From the NCBI RefSeq assembly GCF_014656455.1, contig NZ_BNCL01000007.1, forward strand, positions 62,001 to 126,000: 64,000 nucleotides of DNA, read 5' to 3'. A program made the translations under genes and the position numbers. Shown one piece after another: positions 19,196 through 28,043 of the stretch. Each line of letters starts with the position of its first letter. Positions within the stretch are counted from its first letter, which is position 1. The notes under the pieces were generated by a model. It worked only from the letters and a program-made list of their open reading frames with translations, did not search any database and had not been told where the DNA came from. Source of the stretch: Paracoccus aerius (GTDB lineage Bacteria > Pseudomonadota > Alphaproteobacteria > Rhodobacterales > Rhodobacteraceae).

Positions 19196-20272
19196 GTGAA
19201 AACCACTCTGGTCCTATCCACGGCCTTGGCGGGCATGGCCTTCGCGGCAACCGCGCAAGAGGTCAATGTCGTGTCCTGGGGCGGCGCCTACGAGGTCAGC
19301 CAGGTCGAGGCCTATAACAAGCCCTTCACCGCGGCGACCGGCATCAAGGCCAACATGATCGCTGCCGACGACCCGGCCACGCCGCTGAAGGCGCAGGTCG
19401 AGGCGAACAACATCACCGGCGATGTCTTCGACCTGGCGATGGCCGATGCGATCCGGCTGTGCGACGAAGGCGCGCTGATGGAGTTCGATCCGGCCGATCT
19501 GCCCGCCGGCGCCGATGGCACCCCCGCCGCCGAGGATTTCGTCGACGGCTCGCTGGGTGACTGCGCCGTGGGCAACATCGTCTGGGGCACGGTGATCGGT
19601 TACGACAAGACCAAGTTCGAAGCCGAGGCGCCCACCACCGTCGCCGATTTCTTCGACACCGAGAAGTTTCCCGGCAAGCGCGGCCTGCCCAAGTCGCCCA
19701 AGCGGACGCTGTATCTGGCCCTGATCGCCGATGGCGTTGCCGCCGACGACATCTATGACACCCTAGCCACGCCCGAAGGCGTTGACCGTGCATTCGCCAA
19801 GCTGGACACGATCAAGAACGACGTGATCTGGTGGGAAGCCGGCGCCCAGCCGATGCAGTTGCTGGCCGACGGAGAGGTCGTGATGACCACCGTCTACAAC
19901 GGCCGGATCTTTGACGCGATGGTGGGCGAGGGCAAGCCCTTCGACGTGATCTGGGACGGACAATACCTTGAGATCAACGCCTTTGTCGTTCCCAAGGACG
20001 CCCCCAATCCCGAAGCGGCCGTGGAATATGTGAAGTTCGCGACCGGCACCCAACCGCTTGCGGATCAGGCGAAATACATCGCCTATGGCCCGGCGCGCCA
20101 ATCCTCGGCCCCGCTGGTGGGGATGTATCAGGATGGCACGACCGAAATGGCGCCGCATATGCCCACCGAACCCGAACACCTGACGACCGCCGTCGTGGAC
20201 GACCCCGAGTTCTGGGCCGACCACGATGCCGAACTGTCCGAGCGTTTCAACAGCTGGCTGGCTGGTTCCTGA
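19196..20272 (+). CDS. Periplasmic binding protein 2 of the polyamine-type importer
   Basis: 358 residues, paralogue of the flanking genes. The GTG at 19196 starts a good signal peptide (MKTTLVLSTALAGMAFAATA) and has AGGA just upstream; an in-frame ATG at 19124 would add a non-signal extension and overlaps the hairpin. The mature part begins QEVNVVSWGGAYEVSQVEAY. The shared block TPEGVDRAFAKLDTIKNDVI-WWEAGAQPMQ is present. Binding-site variation between the three copies (WGGAY here, YGGAF in copy 3) suggests related but different ligands. Confidence 0.92.
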   Translation: MKTTLVLSTALAGMAFAATAQEVNVVSWGGAYEVSQVEAYNKPFTAATGIKANMIAADDPATPLKAQVEANNITGDVFDLAMADAIRLCDEGALMEFDPADLPAGADGTPAAEDFVDGSLGDCAVGNIVWGTVIGYDKTKFEAEAPTTVADFFDTEKFPGKRGLPKSPKRTLYLALIADGVAADDIYDTLATPEGVDRAFAKLDTIKNDVIWWEAGAQPMQLLADGEVVMTTVYNGRIFDAMVGEGKPFDVIWDGQYLEINAFVVPKDAPNPEAAVEYVKFATGTQPLADQAKYIAYGPARQSSAPLVGMYQDGTTEMAPHMPTEPEHLTTAVVDDPEFWADHDAELSERFNSWLAGS

Positions 20273-20275
20273 CCG

Positions 20276-20297
20276 GGCGGCGCCCTGCGGCGCCGCC
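20276..20297 (+). promoter_or_regulatory. Intercistronic hairpin after binding protein 2
   Basis: GGCGGCGCC and GGCGCCGCC pair perfectly (9 base pairs, 4-base loop), starting 4 bases past the stop. It has the same position and type as the hairpins after binding proteins 1 and 3, though the stem sequences differ. Confidence 0.6.
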
Positions 20298-20325
20298 TTC
20301 ACCCAAGGTTTCGAGAGAGCAAAGC

Positions 20326-21411
20326 ATGACAAGACGACTGATTGCAGGAACGGCGCTTGCGCTGATCTTTGGGGTCGCCGCGCAGGCCCAGGACGGCCCG
20401 ATCAACATCACCACCTATGGCGGTGCTTTCGGGGCCGCCGTGAACGAGGCCTTCGTCAAGCCTTTCACCGCCGAGACGGGCGTTCAGGCCACGATGGTGG
20501 ACAACGACAACCCGCCCGCGACGCTGAAGGCCCAGGTCGAGGCCGGCAACATCACCAGCGATGTCTTCGATGTCGAGCAGTCGGACGTGCTGCGGCTGTG
20601 CGACGAAGGCCTGATCGAGCCGATCGACCCCTCGATCCTGCCCGCCGCCGCCGACGGCACCCCTGCGGAGGACGATTACCTGCCCCAGGCGCTGCATGAA
20701 TGCGCGACCGCGATCATGGTCTGGTCCACGGTCATCGCCTACAATACCGAAGCCTTCCCGGACGCCGCGCCGACCACCGTCGCGGATTTCTTCGACACCA
20801 AGACATTCCCCGGCAAGCGCGGCATCATCAAGCGGCCGAAATACGCGCTTGAGTTCGCCCTGCTGGGCGACGGCGTGCCCGCCGACGAGGTCTACGACGT
20901 CCTGTCCACGCCCGAAGGCGTCGACCGTGCATTCGCCAAGCTGGACAGCATCAAGGACCAGGTCGTCTGGTGGGAAGCGGGCGCCCAGGCCCCGCAGCTT
21001 CTGGCCGACAAGGAAGTGTCGATGACGCTGGCCTATAACGGCCGGATCTTCGACGCCATCGTCGACGAGGGAAAGCCCTTCGCCTTTGTCTGGGACGGCG
21101 CGAACCTTGACATGGATTATTGGGTGGTGCCGATGGGAGCGCCGAACAGGGACGTGGCGATGCAGTTCATCGCCTTTGCCTCGGACCCGGCGCGGCAGGC
21201 GGATCTGTCGAAATACATCGCCTATGGCCCGCCACGCGAATCCGCCTCGGCCAGCGTCGGCACCTACAAGGACGGCACCACGGAAATGGCGCCCTATCTG
21301 CCAACGACGCCCGAAAACGCCGAGCGTGCCGTGGTCAACGATGCCGGGTTCTGGGCCGACCATGACACCGAGCTGACCGAACGCTTCAACAGCTGGCTGG
21401 CCGGCGCCTGA
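20326..21411 (+). CDS. Periplasmic binding protein 3 of the polyamine-type importer
   Basis: 361 residues with a signal peptide MTRRLIAGTALALIFGVAAQ and the mature start DGPINITTYGGAFGAAVNEA. It carries the same PotD-like fold and the shared block STPEGVDRAFAKLDSIKDQV-VWWEAGAQAPQLLAD. It is the most divergent of the three at the N-terminal binding lobe. Cysteines in the N-terminal lobe are retained at the same places as in copy 1 (VLRLCDEG, LHECATAI). It lies directly upstream of the first permease. Confidence 0.92.
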   Translation: MTRRLIAGTALALIFGVAAQAQDGPINITTYGGAFGAAVNEAFVKPFTAETGVQATMVDNDNPPATLKAQVEAGNITSDVFDVEQSDVLRLCDEGLIEPIDPSILPAAADGTPAEDDYLPQALHECATAIMVWSTVIAYNTEAFPDAAPTTVADFFDTKTFPGKRGIIKRPKYALEFALLGDGVPADEVYDVLSTPEGVDRAFAKLDSIKDQVVWWEAGAQAPQLLADKEVSMTLAYNGRIFDAIVDEGKPFAFVWDGANLDMDYWVVPMGAPNRDVAMQFIAFASDPARQADLSKYIAYGPPRESASASVGTYKDGTTEMAPYLPTTPENAERAVVNDAGFWADHDTELTERFNSWLAGA

Positions 21412-21423
21412 CAGCCGACGATC

Positions 21424-21450
21424 GCCGCCGCCCTTTGCAGGGGCGGCGGC
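21424..21450 (+). promoter_or_regulatory. Intercistronic hairpin after binding protein 3
   Basis: GCCGCCGCCC and GGGCGGCGGC form a perfect 10-base stem with a 7-base loop between the third binding-protein gene and the first permease. It may lower expression of the permeases relative to the binding proteins by protecting the upstream transcript. Confidence 0.6.
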
Positions 21451-21470
21451 CCAGATACCTTGGGGAATAC

Positions 21471-22769
21471 ATGGCGAACGCTCTTGATCCGCACGCGGCC
21501 ATTGCGACGACGGCCACCGGCCTTACCGATGGCGCGCTGCGGACCGCCGATGGCAGGCCGCTGGTCCGCGCGCTTGCGCGGTCGCAGTCGCTGGCCCGCC
21601 GCCGGGCCTTTCTGCTGGTGCTGCCGCTGCTGGCCTTTATCCTGATCACCTTCGTCGTGCCTATCGGGCAGATGCTGCAGCGGTCCTTCTACAACGACGG
21701 CTTTTCGGCCCATATGCCGCAACTGTCGCAATGGTTCGCCGACAATCCGCGCGGGGTCGAGCCGGACGACGCGGCCTGGACAGCCCTGGCCACCGACCTG
21801 CAAGCCGCCGCCGAGGGGCGCACCATCGGCATCGTCGGCACCCGCATCAACTATGACGTGCCGGGGACGCGGTCGCTGTTCACCTCGACCGGCCGTCAGG
21901 TCCGGCGGGGGTTGGAGCCGCCCTATCAAGCCGCGCTGCTGGACATCAACGAGGACTGGGGCAGCCCGCAACTGTGGTCCGCAATGCGCAATGCCGCGAC
22001 CCCGCTGACCGGCAACTTCTATTTGGCGGCGGTGGACCGCAGCCGCGCCGATGACGGCAGCATCGTCCAGGTCGAGGAGCGCCAGCAGGTCTACGTGATG
22101 CTGTTCATGCGCACCTTCTGGCTGTCGCTGGTCATCACGGCCATCACCTTCATTCTGGGCTTTCCCATCGCGCATCTGCTGGCGACCCTGCCGATGCGGA
22201 AATCGAACCTGCTGATGATCCTGGTGCTGCTGCCCTTCTGGACTTCGCTTCTGGTCAGGACCACGAGCTGGATGGTGTTGCTGCAACAGCAGGGGGTCAT
22301 CAACGATGTCCTGGTCTGGCTGGGCGTGATCGGGGGCAGCCAACGGTTGCAGATGATCTATAACCAGACCGGCACGATCATCGCGATGACGCATATCTTG
22401 CTGCCCTTCATGATCCTGCCGCTTTATTCGGTGATGCGGACGATCAACCCGTCCTATGTGCGCGCCGCGCGTTCGCTTGGCGCGACAAGCTGGACCGCCT
22501 TCCGCCGCGTCTATTTCCCGCAGACGCTGCCCGGCCTGGGGGCGGGGGCGCTTCTGGTGTTCATCCTGGCCGTTGGATACTACATCACGCCGGCGCTTGT
22601 GGGCGGATCCTCGGGCCAGCTGATTTCCAACATGATCGCGATGCACATGACCGACACGCTGAACTGGTCGATGGCGGCGGCCCTTGCCGCGCTGCTGCTG
22701 GGCGCGGTCCTGCTGCTGTACTGGGTGTATGACCGCATGGTCGGCATCGACAACCTGAAGCTGGGGTGA
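21471..22769 (+). CDS. ABC transporter permease 1, spermidine/putrescine type (PotB-like)
   Basis: 432 residues, longer than ordinary PotB because of a soluble insert of about 140 residues after the first membrane helix (residues about 65-205, between VPIGQMLQRSFYNDGF and VYVMLFMRTFWLSLVI). Five further helices follow, with the EAA loop (SLGATSWTAFRRVYFPQTLP) that contacts the ATPase. The start MANALDPHAAIA at 21471 has a GGGGAA ribosome site. The next permease begins 3 bases after its stop. The large periplasmic insert is typical of the PotB-like subgroup of Alphaproteobacteria as I recall it. Confidence 0.9.
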   Translation: MANALDPHAAIATTATGLTDGALRTADGRPLVRALARSQSLARRRAFLLVLPLLAFILITFVVPIGQMLQRSFYNDGFSAHMPQLSQWFADNPRGVEPDDAAWTALATDLQAAAEGRTIGIVGTRINYDVPGTRSLFTSTGRQVRRGLEPPYQAALLDINEDWGSPQLWSAMRNAATPLTGNFYLAAVDRSRADDGSIVQVEERQQVYVMLFMRTFWLSLVITAITFILGFPIAHLLATLPMRKSNLLMILVLLPFWTSLLVRTTSWMVLLQQQGVINDVLVWLGVIGGSQRLQMIYNQTGTIIAMTHILLPFMILPLYSVMRTINPSYVRAARSLGATSWTAFRRVYFPQTLPGLGAGALLVFILAVGYYITPALVGGSSGQLISNMIAMHMTDTLNWSMAAALAALLLGAVLLLYWVYDRMVGIDNLKLG

Positions 22770-22772
22770 TCC

Positions 22773-23723
22773 ATGGCTGTCCCGACCTATGCAACCCCGC
22801 TGGAGCGCATCTGGCATTACGCCTATCTGGTGATCTGCGGGCTGATCTTCTTCTTCCTGATCGCGCCGATCATTGTCATCATCCCGCTGTCGTTCAACGC
22901 CGAGCCGTATTTCACCTTTACCGACCGGATGCTGTCCTTCGACCCCGAGGGTTACAGCATGAGGTGGTATCGCAGCCTGCTGACCTTCGGGATGCAGAAC
23001 CCTGACGCCACCGGCTGGGCCTTCTGGTCGGATGCCTGGCAGAACGCGAACTGGGTGAAGGCCGCTAAGAACTCGATCATCATCGGGGTCTTCTCGACCC
23101 TGCTGGCGACGGTGCTGGGGACGCTGGCCGCCTTGGGCCTGTCGCGCCCCGAGATGCCGTTCCGCCGGGCGATCATGGCGATCCTGATCTCGCCCATGAT
23201 CGTGCCGCTGATCATCACGGCGACGGGGATGTTCTTCTTCTATTCGAACCCTTGCGAGCTTCTGGGCCTGGTGGGCCTGCCCACAAACTGCGGGCGGCTT
23301 GCGGGCACCTATCTGGGCGTGATCCTGGCCCATGCGACGCTGGGGATTCCCTTTGTCATCATCACCGTGACCGCGACCCTTGTAGGCTTCGACCAGTCGC
23401 TGAACCGGGCGGCGGCGTCGCTGGGGGCCAATCCCCGCACCACCTTTTTCCGCGTGACCATGCCGCTGATCCTGCCGGGCGTGATCTCGGGCGCTCTGTT
23501 CGCCTTTGTGACCAGCTTCGACGAGGTGGTGGCCGTGCTGTTCATCGCCGGCCCGGAACAGCAGACCATCCCGCGCCAGATGTGGAACGGCATCCGCGAG
23601 CAGATCAGCCCCGCCATCCTGGCCGTGGCGACGCTGCTGGTGATCTTTTCCATCGCGCTGCTGACCACGGTGGAGTTGTTGCGCCGGCGGTCGGAACGGA
23701 TCCGGGGCGTAACGCCGCGGTGA
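22773..23723 (+). CDS. ABC transporter permease 2, spermidine/putrescine type (PotC-like)
   Basis: 316 residues with six predicted membrane helices and the EAA loop AAASLGANPRTTFFRVTMPL. It pairs with permease 1 to form the channel of the importer. The loop after helix 1 (FNAEPYFTFTDRMLSFDPEG) is the usual PotC place for FT-rich sequence. Last gene of the six-gene operon; a GC hairpin and a recurring post-stop motif follow (23727-23780). Confidence 0.92.
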   Translation: MAVPTYATPLERIWHYAYLVICGLIFFFLIAPIIVIIPLSFNAEPYFTFTDRMLSFDPEGYSMRWYRSLLTFGMQNPDATGWAFWSDAWQNANWVKAAKNSIIIGVFSTLLATVLGTLAALGLSRPEMPFRRAIMAILISPMIVPLIITATGMFFFYSNPCELLGLVGLPTNCGRLAGTYLGVILAHATLGIPFVIITVTATLVGFDQSLNRAAASLGANPRTTFFRVTMPLILPGVISGALFAFVTSFDEVVAVLFIAGPEQQTIPRQMWNGIREQISPAILAVATLLVIFSIALLTTVELLRRRSERIRGVTPR

Positions 23724-23726
23724 AGC

Positions 23727-23780
23727 CTGGGGGCTTCGCGCCCCCAGACCCCCGCGGGGTATTTGGGCAAGGAAGAAGTC
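23727..23780 (+). repeat. Post-stop hairpin plus 19-base motif, copy A
   Basis: An 8-base-pair hairpin (23727-23734 with 23740-23747) lies just past the permease stop. It is followed by CCCCCGCGGGG and the motif TATTTGGGCAAGGAAGAAG. The same hairpin-motif order occurs on the minus strand after mazG and after the RhlE-like helicase. Probably a transcript-end structure of Rhodobacteraceae type; the role is inference. Confidence 0.6.
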
Positions 23781-24725
23781 CTAGGGCAGGATCGCCAGCC
23801 ACATCCAGATCGACAGGACCGAGACGGCCGTGCCCACAAGGACGGTGGTGGCGGCGACCCGCTTGGCCGAGCCGTAGAGGTTGGCGAAGAGATAGGCGTT
23901 CACCCCCGGCGCCATGGCGGCGGTCATCACCGCCGACCGCAGCCCTGCATCGTCCAGGCCCGTGATGCGGGCCAAGGCATAGGCGATGCCGGGATGGACC
24001 AGCAGCGAGCAGGCGCAGCACATGGCGATGGCGCCCATGTCGCCTTCAGGGCGATAGCGATAAAGGACGCCGCCCAGGCCGAATAGCGCGGCGGGCAGGG
24101 CGGCACCGGCGATCATGTCCACGGCGGCCCAGAAGCCCTCGGGCATGACAAGGCCGGCCTGTTGCAGCACGTTCATGGTCATGCCGGCCAGGATGCCGAT
24201 CACCAGCGGCGTCCGCAGCACCCCCGTCATGGCGCGCAGCGCGACGCGGCCGACCGACAGGCCGCTGCCATGGGCGCGCGTGAACTCCATGAAGGTGATG
24301 CCGAAGGTATAAAGCAGCGGCGAATGGATCGCGATGATCGCCCAGTTGCCCGACAGCGAGTCGGGGCCATAGGCGCGTTCCATGATCGGGATGCCCAGCA
24401 GCAGGCTGTTCGAGAACAGGCAGACAAAGCCGATCGCCACGCAATCCATCGGTGGGCGGTTGAACAGGAACCGCGCCCCGGCCCAGCCGATGAAATAGCT
24501 GGAAAAGGCACCGACATAGAAGGGCAGCAGCAGGCCGGGCCGGAACTCGGTCCCCAGGTCAAGCCGCGACATCGAGGCGAACAGAAGCGTGGGTGCAGCG
24601 AAGTTCTGGGCGAAGACCATCAGCCCGTCGACCGCGCTTTCTCGGAAGATGCCGCGCCAGGCTGCCACATAGCCGAAGCCCACGATCAGGAAGACCGGGA
24701 CGATGATGTTGAACAGCGCGCTCAT
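23781..24725 (-). CDS. AEC (auxin efflux carrier) family transporter
   Basis: 314 residues, ten hydrophobic helices in two halves, family pattern FNIIVPVFLIVGFGYVAAWR at the N-terminus and a broken helix region NSLLLGIPIMERAYG. AEC members in bacteria often export malonate or other organic anions; the substrate is unknown here. The start overlaps the stop of the upstream MBL hydrolase gene (ATGA). It is the distal gene of a minus-strand run that begins with the DD-carboxypeptidase. Confidence 0.85.
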   Translation of the reverse strand: MSALFNIIVPVFLIVGFGYVAAWRGIFRESAVDGLMVFAQNFAAPTLLFASMSRLDLGTEFRPGLLLPFYVGAFSSYFIGWAGARFLFNRPPMDCVAIGFVCLFSNSLLLGIPIMERAYGPDSLSGNWAIIAIHSPLLYTFGITFMEFTRAHGSGLSVGRVALRAMTGVLRTPLVIGILAGMTMNVLQQAGLVMPEGFWAAVDMIAGAALPAALFGLGGVLYRYRPEGDMGAIAMCCACSLLVHPGIAYALARITGLDDAGLRSAVMTAAMAPGVNAYLFANLYGSAKRVAATTVLVGTAVSVLSIWMWLAILP

Positions 24726-25540
24726 AGCGCAGCGGGGTGGTCGGGCGTGTCCGCCGCGGCCTCGATCACCATGCCGTCGAAGGCGGGCTGGATGTGGTCC
24801 GGCGTCGTCGCTGCAACGGTCGCGTAATCCATGTCGATATGCATGTTCGTCAGCACCCCGCGCGGGCAGCCGGATCGGGCGATCCAGTCAAGCGCCTGCG
24901 CCAGATGCGCATGGCTGGGATGGGGCTGCGGCCGCAGGGCGTCGCAGATGAAGACCTCGGCCCCGTGGATCAGCGGCCAGGCGGCGTGGGGGATGTCGGA
25001 CACGTCGGGCAGGTAGACGATCCCGCCGATGCGCAGGCCCAGCGCGGTGATTTCCCCGTGCTGGACGCGGAAGGGGACCAACGTAACGGGGCCGCCCGGG
25101 CCGTCGACGCGGATGGGTCCGTCGATCAGGTGATGGTCGCAGATGGGCGTGTAATAGCTGCCGGGCGGGGTCTTGAAGATATAGTCGAAGCGATCCAGCA
25201 ACTGTTCGGACGTGGGCATGTCGGCCCAGGCCGGGATCAGGCGACCCGCGTTGTAGGCCACCTGCCGCAGGTCATCGATGCCGTGGATATGATCGGCATG
25301 GGGGTGCGTATAGACCACTGCGTCCAGCGTCGCCACGTTCGCATCAAGCAGTTGCGGCACCAGGTCGGGTCCAGTGTCGATCAGCACCTGCGTCACCCCG
25401 CCGGGGCCGGGGCGTTCCACCAAGAGCGAACAGCGGCGGCGGCGGTTTTTCGGATTGGCAGGATCGCAGGCGCCCCAGCGGTTCCCCAGCCGGGGCACCC
25501 CGCCCGAGGATCCGCAGCCCAGGATCGTTGCCCGGATCAT
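24722..25540 (-). CDS. MBL-fold metallohydrolase (PhnP/RNase Z-like)
   Basis: 272 residues of metallo-beta-lactamase fold. The motif THPHADHIHGIDDLR gives the HxHxDH metal ligands; the N-terminus ILGCGSSGGVPRLGNRWGAC is characteristic of the PhnP-like phosphodiesterase group often encoded beside tatD. Conserved LPDVSDIP and the terminal TNMHIDMDY supply further ligands. The start overlaps the tatD stop (ATGA). Probably a cyclic phosphate or phosphodiester hydrolase; the natural substrate is unknown. Confidence 0.88.
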   Translation of the reverse strand: MIRATILGCGSSGGVPRLGNRWGACDPANPKNRRRRCSLLVERPGPGGVTQVLIDTGPDLVPQLLDANVATLDAVVYTHPHADHIHGIDDLRQVAYNAGRLIPAWADMPTSEQLLDRFDYIFKTPPGSYYTPICDHHLIDGPIRVDGPGGPVTLVPFRVQHGEITALGLRIGGIVYLPDVSDIPHAAWPLIHGAEVFICDALRPQPHPSHAHLAQALDWIARSGCPRGVLTNMHIDMDYATVAATTPDHIQPAFDGMVIEAAADTPDHPAAL

Positions 25541-26337
25541 GCCGCGGCCTTCGAAAACAACCGGTCGAAATTGGCCGAGGTCTGGGCAGCGAATTGCGCG
25601 TAATCCATGCCGAAGATCTCGGCCACCAGGGCGGCGGTCTTGGCGACATAAGCCGGTTCGTTGCGCTTGCCGCGATGCGGGGGCGGGGCGAGGTAGGGGC
25701 TGTCGGTCTCGACCAGGATGCGGTCCACGGGAGCCGTGGCGAAGATCGCGCGCAGGTCGGCCGACCGGGGAAAGGCCGCGATCCCCGACATCGACAGGTA
25801 GAAGCCCAGATCCAGCGCCGTCTGCGCCAGGGCCGCGCGGGAGGTGAAGCAATGCATCACGCAGGAAAACGGGCCCGCCCGGTGTTCCTCGGCCAGGATG
25901 CGGGCCATGTCGTCGTCGGCATCGCGGGAATGGATGATCAGCGGCAGGCCGGTGCGGCGCGCGGCCTCGATGTGAATGCGGAGGCTTTCGGCCTGCAAGG
26001 CGGCACTGTCGGCGGTGTAGTGATAGTCGAGGCCCGTTTCGCCGATGCCCACGAACTTCGGATGCGCGGACAGGGCGACAAGCTGGTCAACCGTCGCCAT
26101 CGGCTCGTCCGCCACGCTCATCGGATGGGTGCCGGCGGCGTAGAAGACTCCGTCATAGCGTTCAGCCAGGGCGCGAACCTGCGGTTCCTGGCGCAGGCGG
26201 GTGCAGATCGTGACCATCCGCGTGACGCCGGCCGCGCGGGCGCGGTCGATCAGCGCGTCATGCTCACCCTCGAAGTCGGGGAAATCCAGATGGCAATGGC
26301 TATCGACGATCGGCGTGGGGGGTGCCGCTTGGGACAT
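25537..26337 (-). CDS. tatD: TatD-family metal-dependent hydrolase (DNase)
   Basis: 266 residues, TIM-barrel metallohydrolase with 3'-5' DNase activity in characterised members. Metal ligands are visible in IVDSHCHLDFPDFEG, GIGETGLDYHY, IIHSRDADDD, VMHCFTS and ILVETDSPYLAP. It overlaps the MBL hydrolase start by 4 bases and lies 3 bases after holB. The order holB-tatD-MBL is common in bacteria, so the assignment is strong. Confidence 0.93.
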   Translation of the reverse strand: MSQAAPPTPIVDSHCHLDFPDFEGEHDALIDRARAAGVTRMVTICTRLRQEPQVRALAERYDGVFYAAGTHPMSVADEPMATVDQLVALSAHPKFVGIGETGLDYHYTADSAALQAESLRIHIEAARRTGLPLIIHSRDADDDMARILAEEHRAGPFSCVMHCFTSRAALAQTALDLGFYLSMSGIAAFPRSADLRAIFATAPVDRILVETDSPYLAPPPHRGKRNEPAYVAKTAALVAEIFGMDYAQFAAQTSANFDRLFSKAAA

Positions 26338-26340
26338 GGA

Positions 26341-27447
26341 TCAACCTTTGGATGGCAGGGCGGATCGCGCGGGCGGCAGATGCGCCAGTTCGATCAGCAT
26401 ATCCATCACCAGGGCGGCAGGGTCAAGGTTGACCGCCCGTCCGGTTCTCGCACGCGCCGACAGGCGCGCCTGCGCATCGGCCCAGGCCCGCGCGGCCTGG
26501 TCATCGGGCGACAGGCGGGCCAGCAAAGCGCCCTCGCCCCGGGCGGCCTGCGGCAGGGGCGGCCCCATCAGCCCGGCGCGGGCGGTTCTTGTCAGGAAGC
26601 GGTCGAGCACGGTCATGGTCAGGTCGAAGGGATCGCCATCCGCCCCCGCGCGCCCGGCCGCCCCGTCTGCGAAAACCGCCGCGCGCGGCCGGTCCAGCCG
26701 GGGCAGGGTGGTCATGAGGTCAACAAGCTGCTGGTAGCGGTCAAGCCCGCTCTGGCCTGCCAGCCGCAGGGCCTCGCCCACCGATCCGTCGGACAGGGCG
26801 GCCAGGGCCTCGGCATCCTCGTCGATGCCCAGATGCGCCAGGACATTGCCCATCTGCGCAGGCGTCAGCGGCGACAGGCGCAGGGTGCGGCAGCGGGACC
26901 GGATCGTCGGCAGAAGGCCCGCGGGCTGGTGGGCGATCATCAGGATCAGCGCATCGGCGGGGGGTTCCTCCAGCACCTTCAGCAGGGCATTCGCAGCCGC
27001 GAGATTCATGTCGTCGGCGGCGTCGATGATGGCAACGCGCCGGCCTCCCTCGGCCGCCGACAGGTGGAAGAAGGACAGAAGCCTGCGGATTTCGTCCACG
27101 GTGATCTGCGCGGACAGCCGTCCCGCCTTGTCGTCCCACGGCCTGCGGACCAGATGCAGGCGCGGTTCGGACAGGGCTGCGACGCGCCGCGCCTCGGGCG
27201 TGTCGGTGGCGCCGAAGGGGCCAGAGGCGCCCGACAGCATCCAGCGGGCGATGGCCCAGGCCAGCGTCGCCTTGCCCACGCCGCGCGGGCCAGTCAGCAG
27301 CCATGCATGGTGCAGGCGGCCGCCCTGGGCGGCCTCCATGAACTCGGCGATGGCATTGTCCTGGCCGATCACGCGGTCGGTGTGGCGCGGATGGGGGGCG
27401 CCGGGAACCCGGTCGGGTTCGGGAATGTCCTCTGGCTCAGTCTTCAC
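26341..27447 (-). CDS. holB: DNA polymerase III subunit delta' (HolB)
   Basis: 368 residues, AAA+ clamp-loader stator. Visible are the P-loop-like GPRGVGKATLAWAIARWML, the Walker-B-like AIIDAADDMNLAAANALLKV, sensor 1 and the SRC motif TIRSRCRTLRLSPL. The four zinc-binding cysteines of the E. coli protein are absent: the only cysteine I find is that of the SRC motif. The start overlaps the tmk stop (ATGA). The pairing tmk-holB-tatD supports the call. Confidence 0.93.
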   Translation of the reverse strand: MKTEPEDIPEPDRVPGAPHPRHTDRVIGQDNAIAEFMEAAQGGRLHHAWLLTGPRGVGKATLAWAIARWMLSGASGPFGATDTPEARRVAALSEPRLHLVRRPWDDKAGRLSAQITVDEIRRLLSFFHLSAAEGGRRVAIIDAADDMNLAAANALLKVLEEPPADALILMIAHQPAGLLPTIRSRCRTLRLSPLTPAQMGNVLAHLGIDEDAEALAALSDGSVGEALRLAGQSGLDRYQQLVDLMTTLPRLDRPRAAVFADGAAGRAGADGDPFDLTMTVLDRFLTRTARAGLMGPPLPQAARGEGALLARLSPDDQAARAWADAQARLSARARTGRAVNLDPAALVMDMLIELAHLPPARSALPSKG

Positions 27448-28043
27448 AGGGCGGCCCGGATGCGGGCGGCGACATCGCTTTCGCTGCCGCTGCCATCGAT
27501 CAGGCGGACGCGGTTCGGAAACTCCCTGGCCAAGGCGCGGAAGCCTTGGGCCAGCCGCTGCTGGAAATCCAGGCCGAGGCTTTCGAAGCGATCCTCGGCC
27601 CCGCCCCGTGCGTTGCCGCGGCCAAGCGCGGTTTCGGGGTCGAGGTCGATGACAAAGGTCAGGTCGGGTTCGACCCCGATCGCCAGGTCATGCATCCGGT
27701 CCACGAAGCCGCGCAACTCGCCCCGCGTCGCGCCTTGGTAAACGCGGGTGCTGTCGGCGAAGCGGTCGGTGATGACGGTTTTTCCGGCGTCCAGGGCCGG
27801 GCGGATGGTGCGCTCCAGGTGATCACGCCGGGCGGCGGTGAACAGCAGGCATTCGGTTTCCGCCGACCAGCGTTCGCCCGCGCCTTCCACCAGCAGGCGG
27901 CGGATCTCCTCGGCGCCGGGGCTGCCGCCCGGCTCGCGGGTCAGCACGACGTCGCGGCCTTCGGCACGCAGGGCTTCGGCCAGCAAGCGGGCCTGCGTGG
28001 ACTTGCCGCAGCCGTCGACCCCCTCGAAGCTGATGAACATCAA
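27444..28043 (-). CDS. tmk: Thymidylate kinase
   Basis: Phosphorylates dTMP to dTDP. 199 residues with P-loop FEGVDGCGKSTQARLL, the DR motif VITDRFADSTRVYQGATRGE and LTFVIDLDPETALGR. The start MMFISFEG at 28043 overlaps the stop of the DD-carboxypeptidase gene (ATGA); the second Met is equally possible. The thymidine kinase gene lies two genes upstream on the same strand, so the dTTP salvage route is nearly contiguous. Confidence 0.96.
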   Translation of the reverse strand: MMFISFEGVDGCGKSTQARLLAEALRAEGRDVVLTREPGGSPGAEEIRRLLVEGAGERWSAETECLLFTAARRDHLERTIRPALDAGKTVITDRFADSTRVYQGATRGELRGFVDRMHDLAIGVEPDLTFVIDLDPETALGRGNARGGAEDRFESLGLDFQQRLAQGFRALAREFPNRVRLIDGSGSESDVAARIRAAL

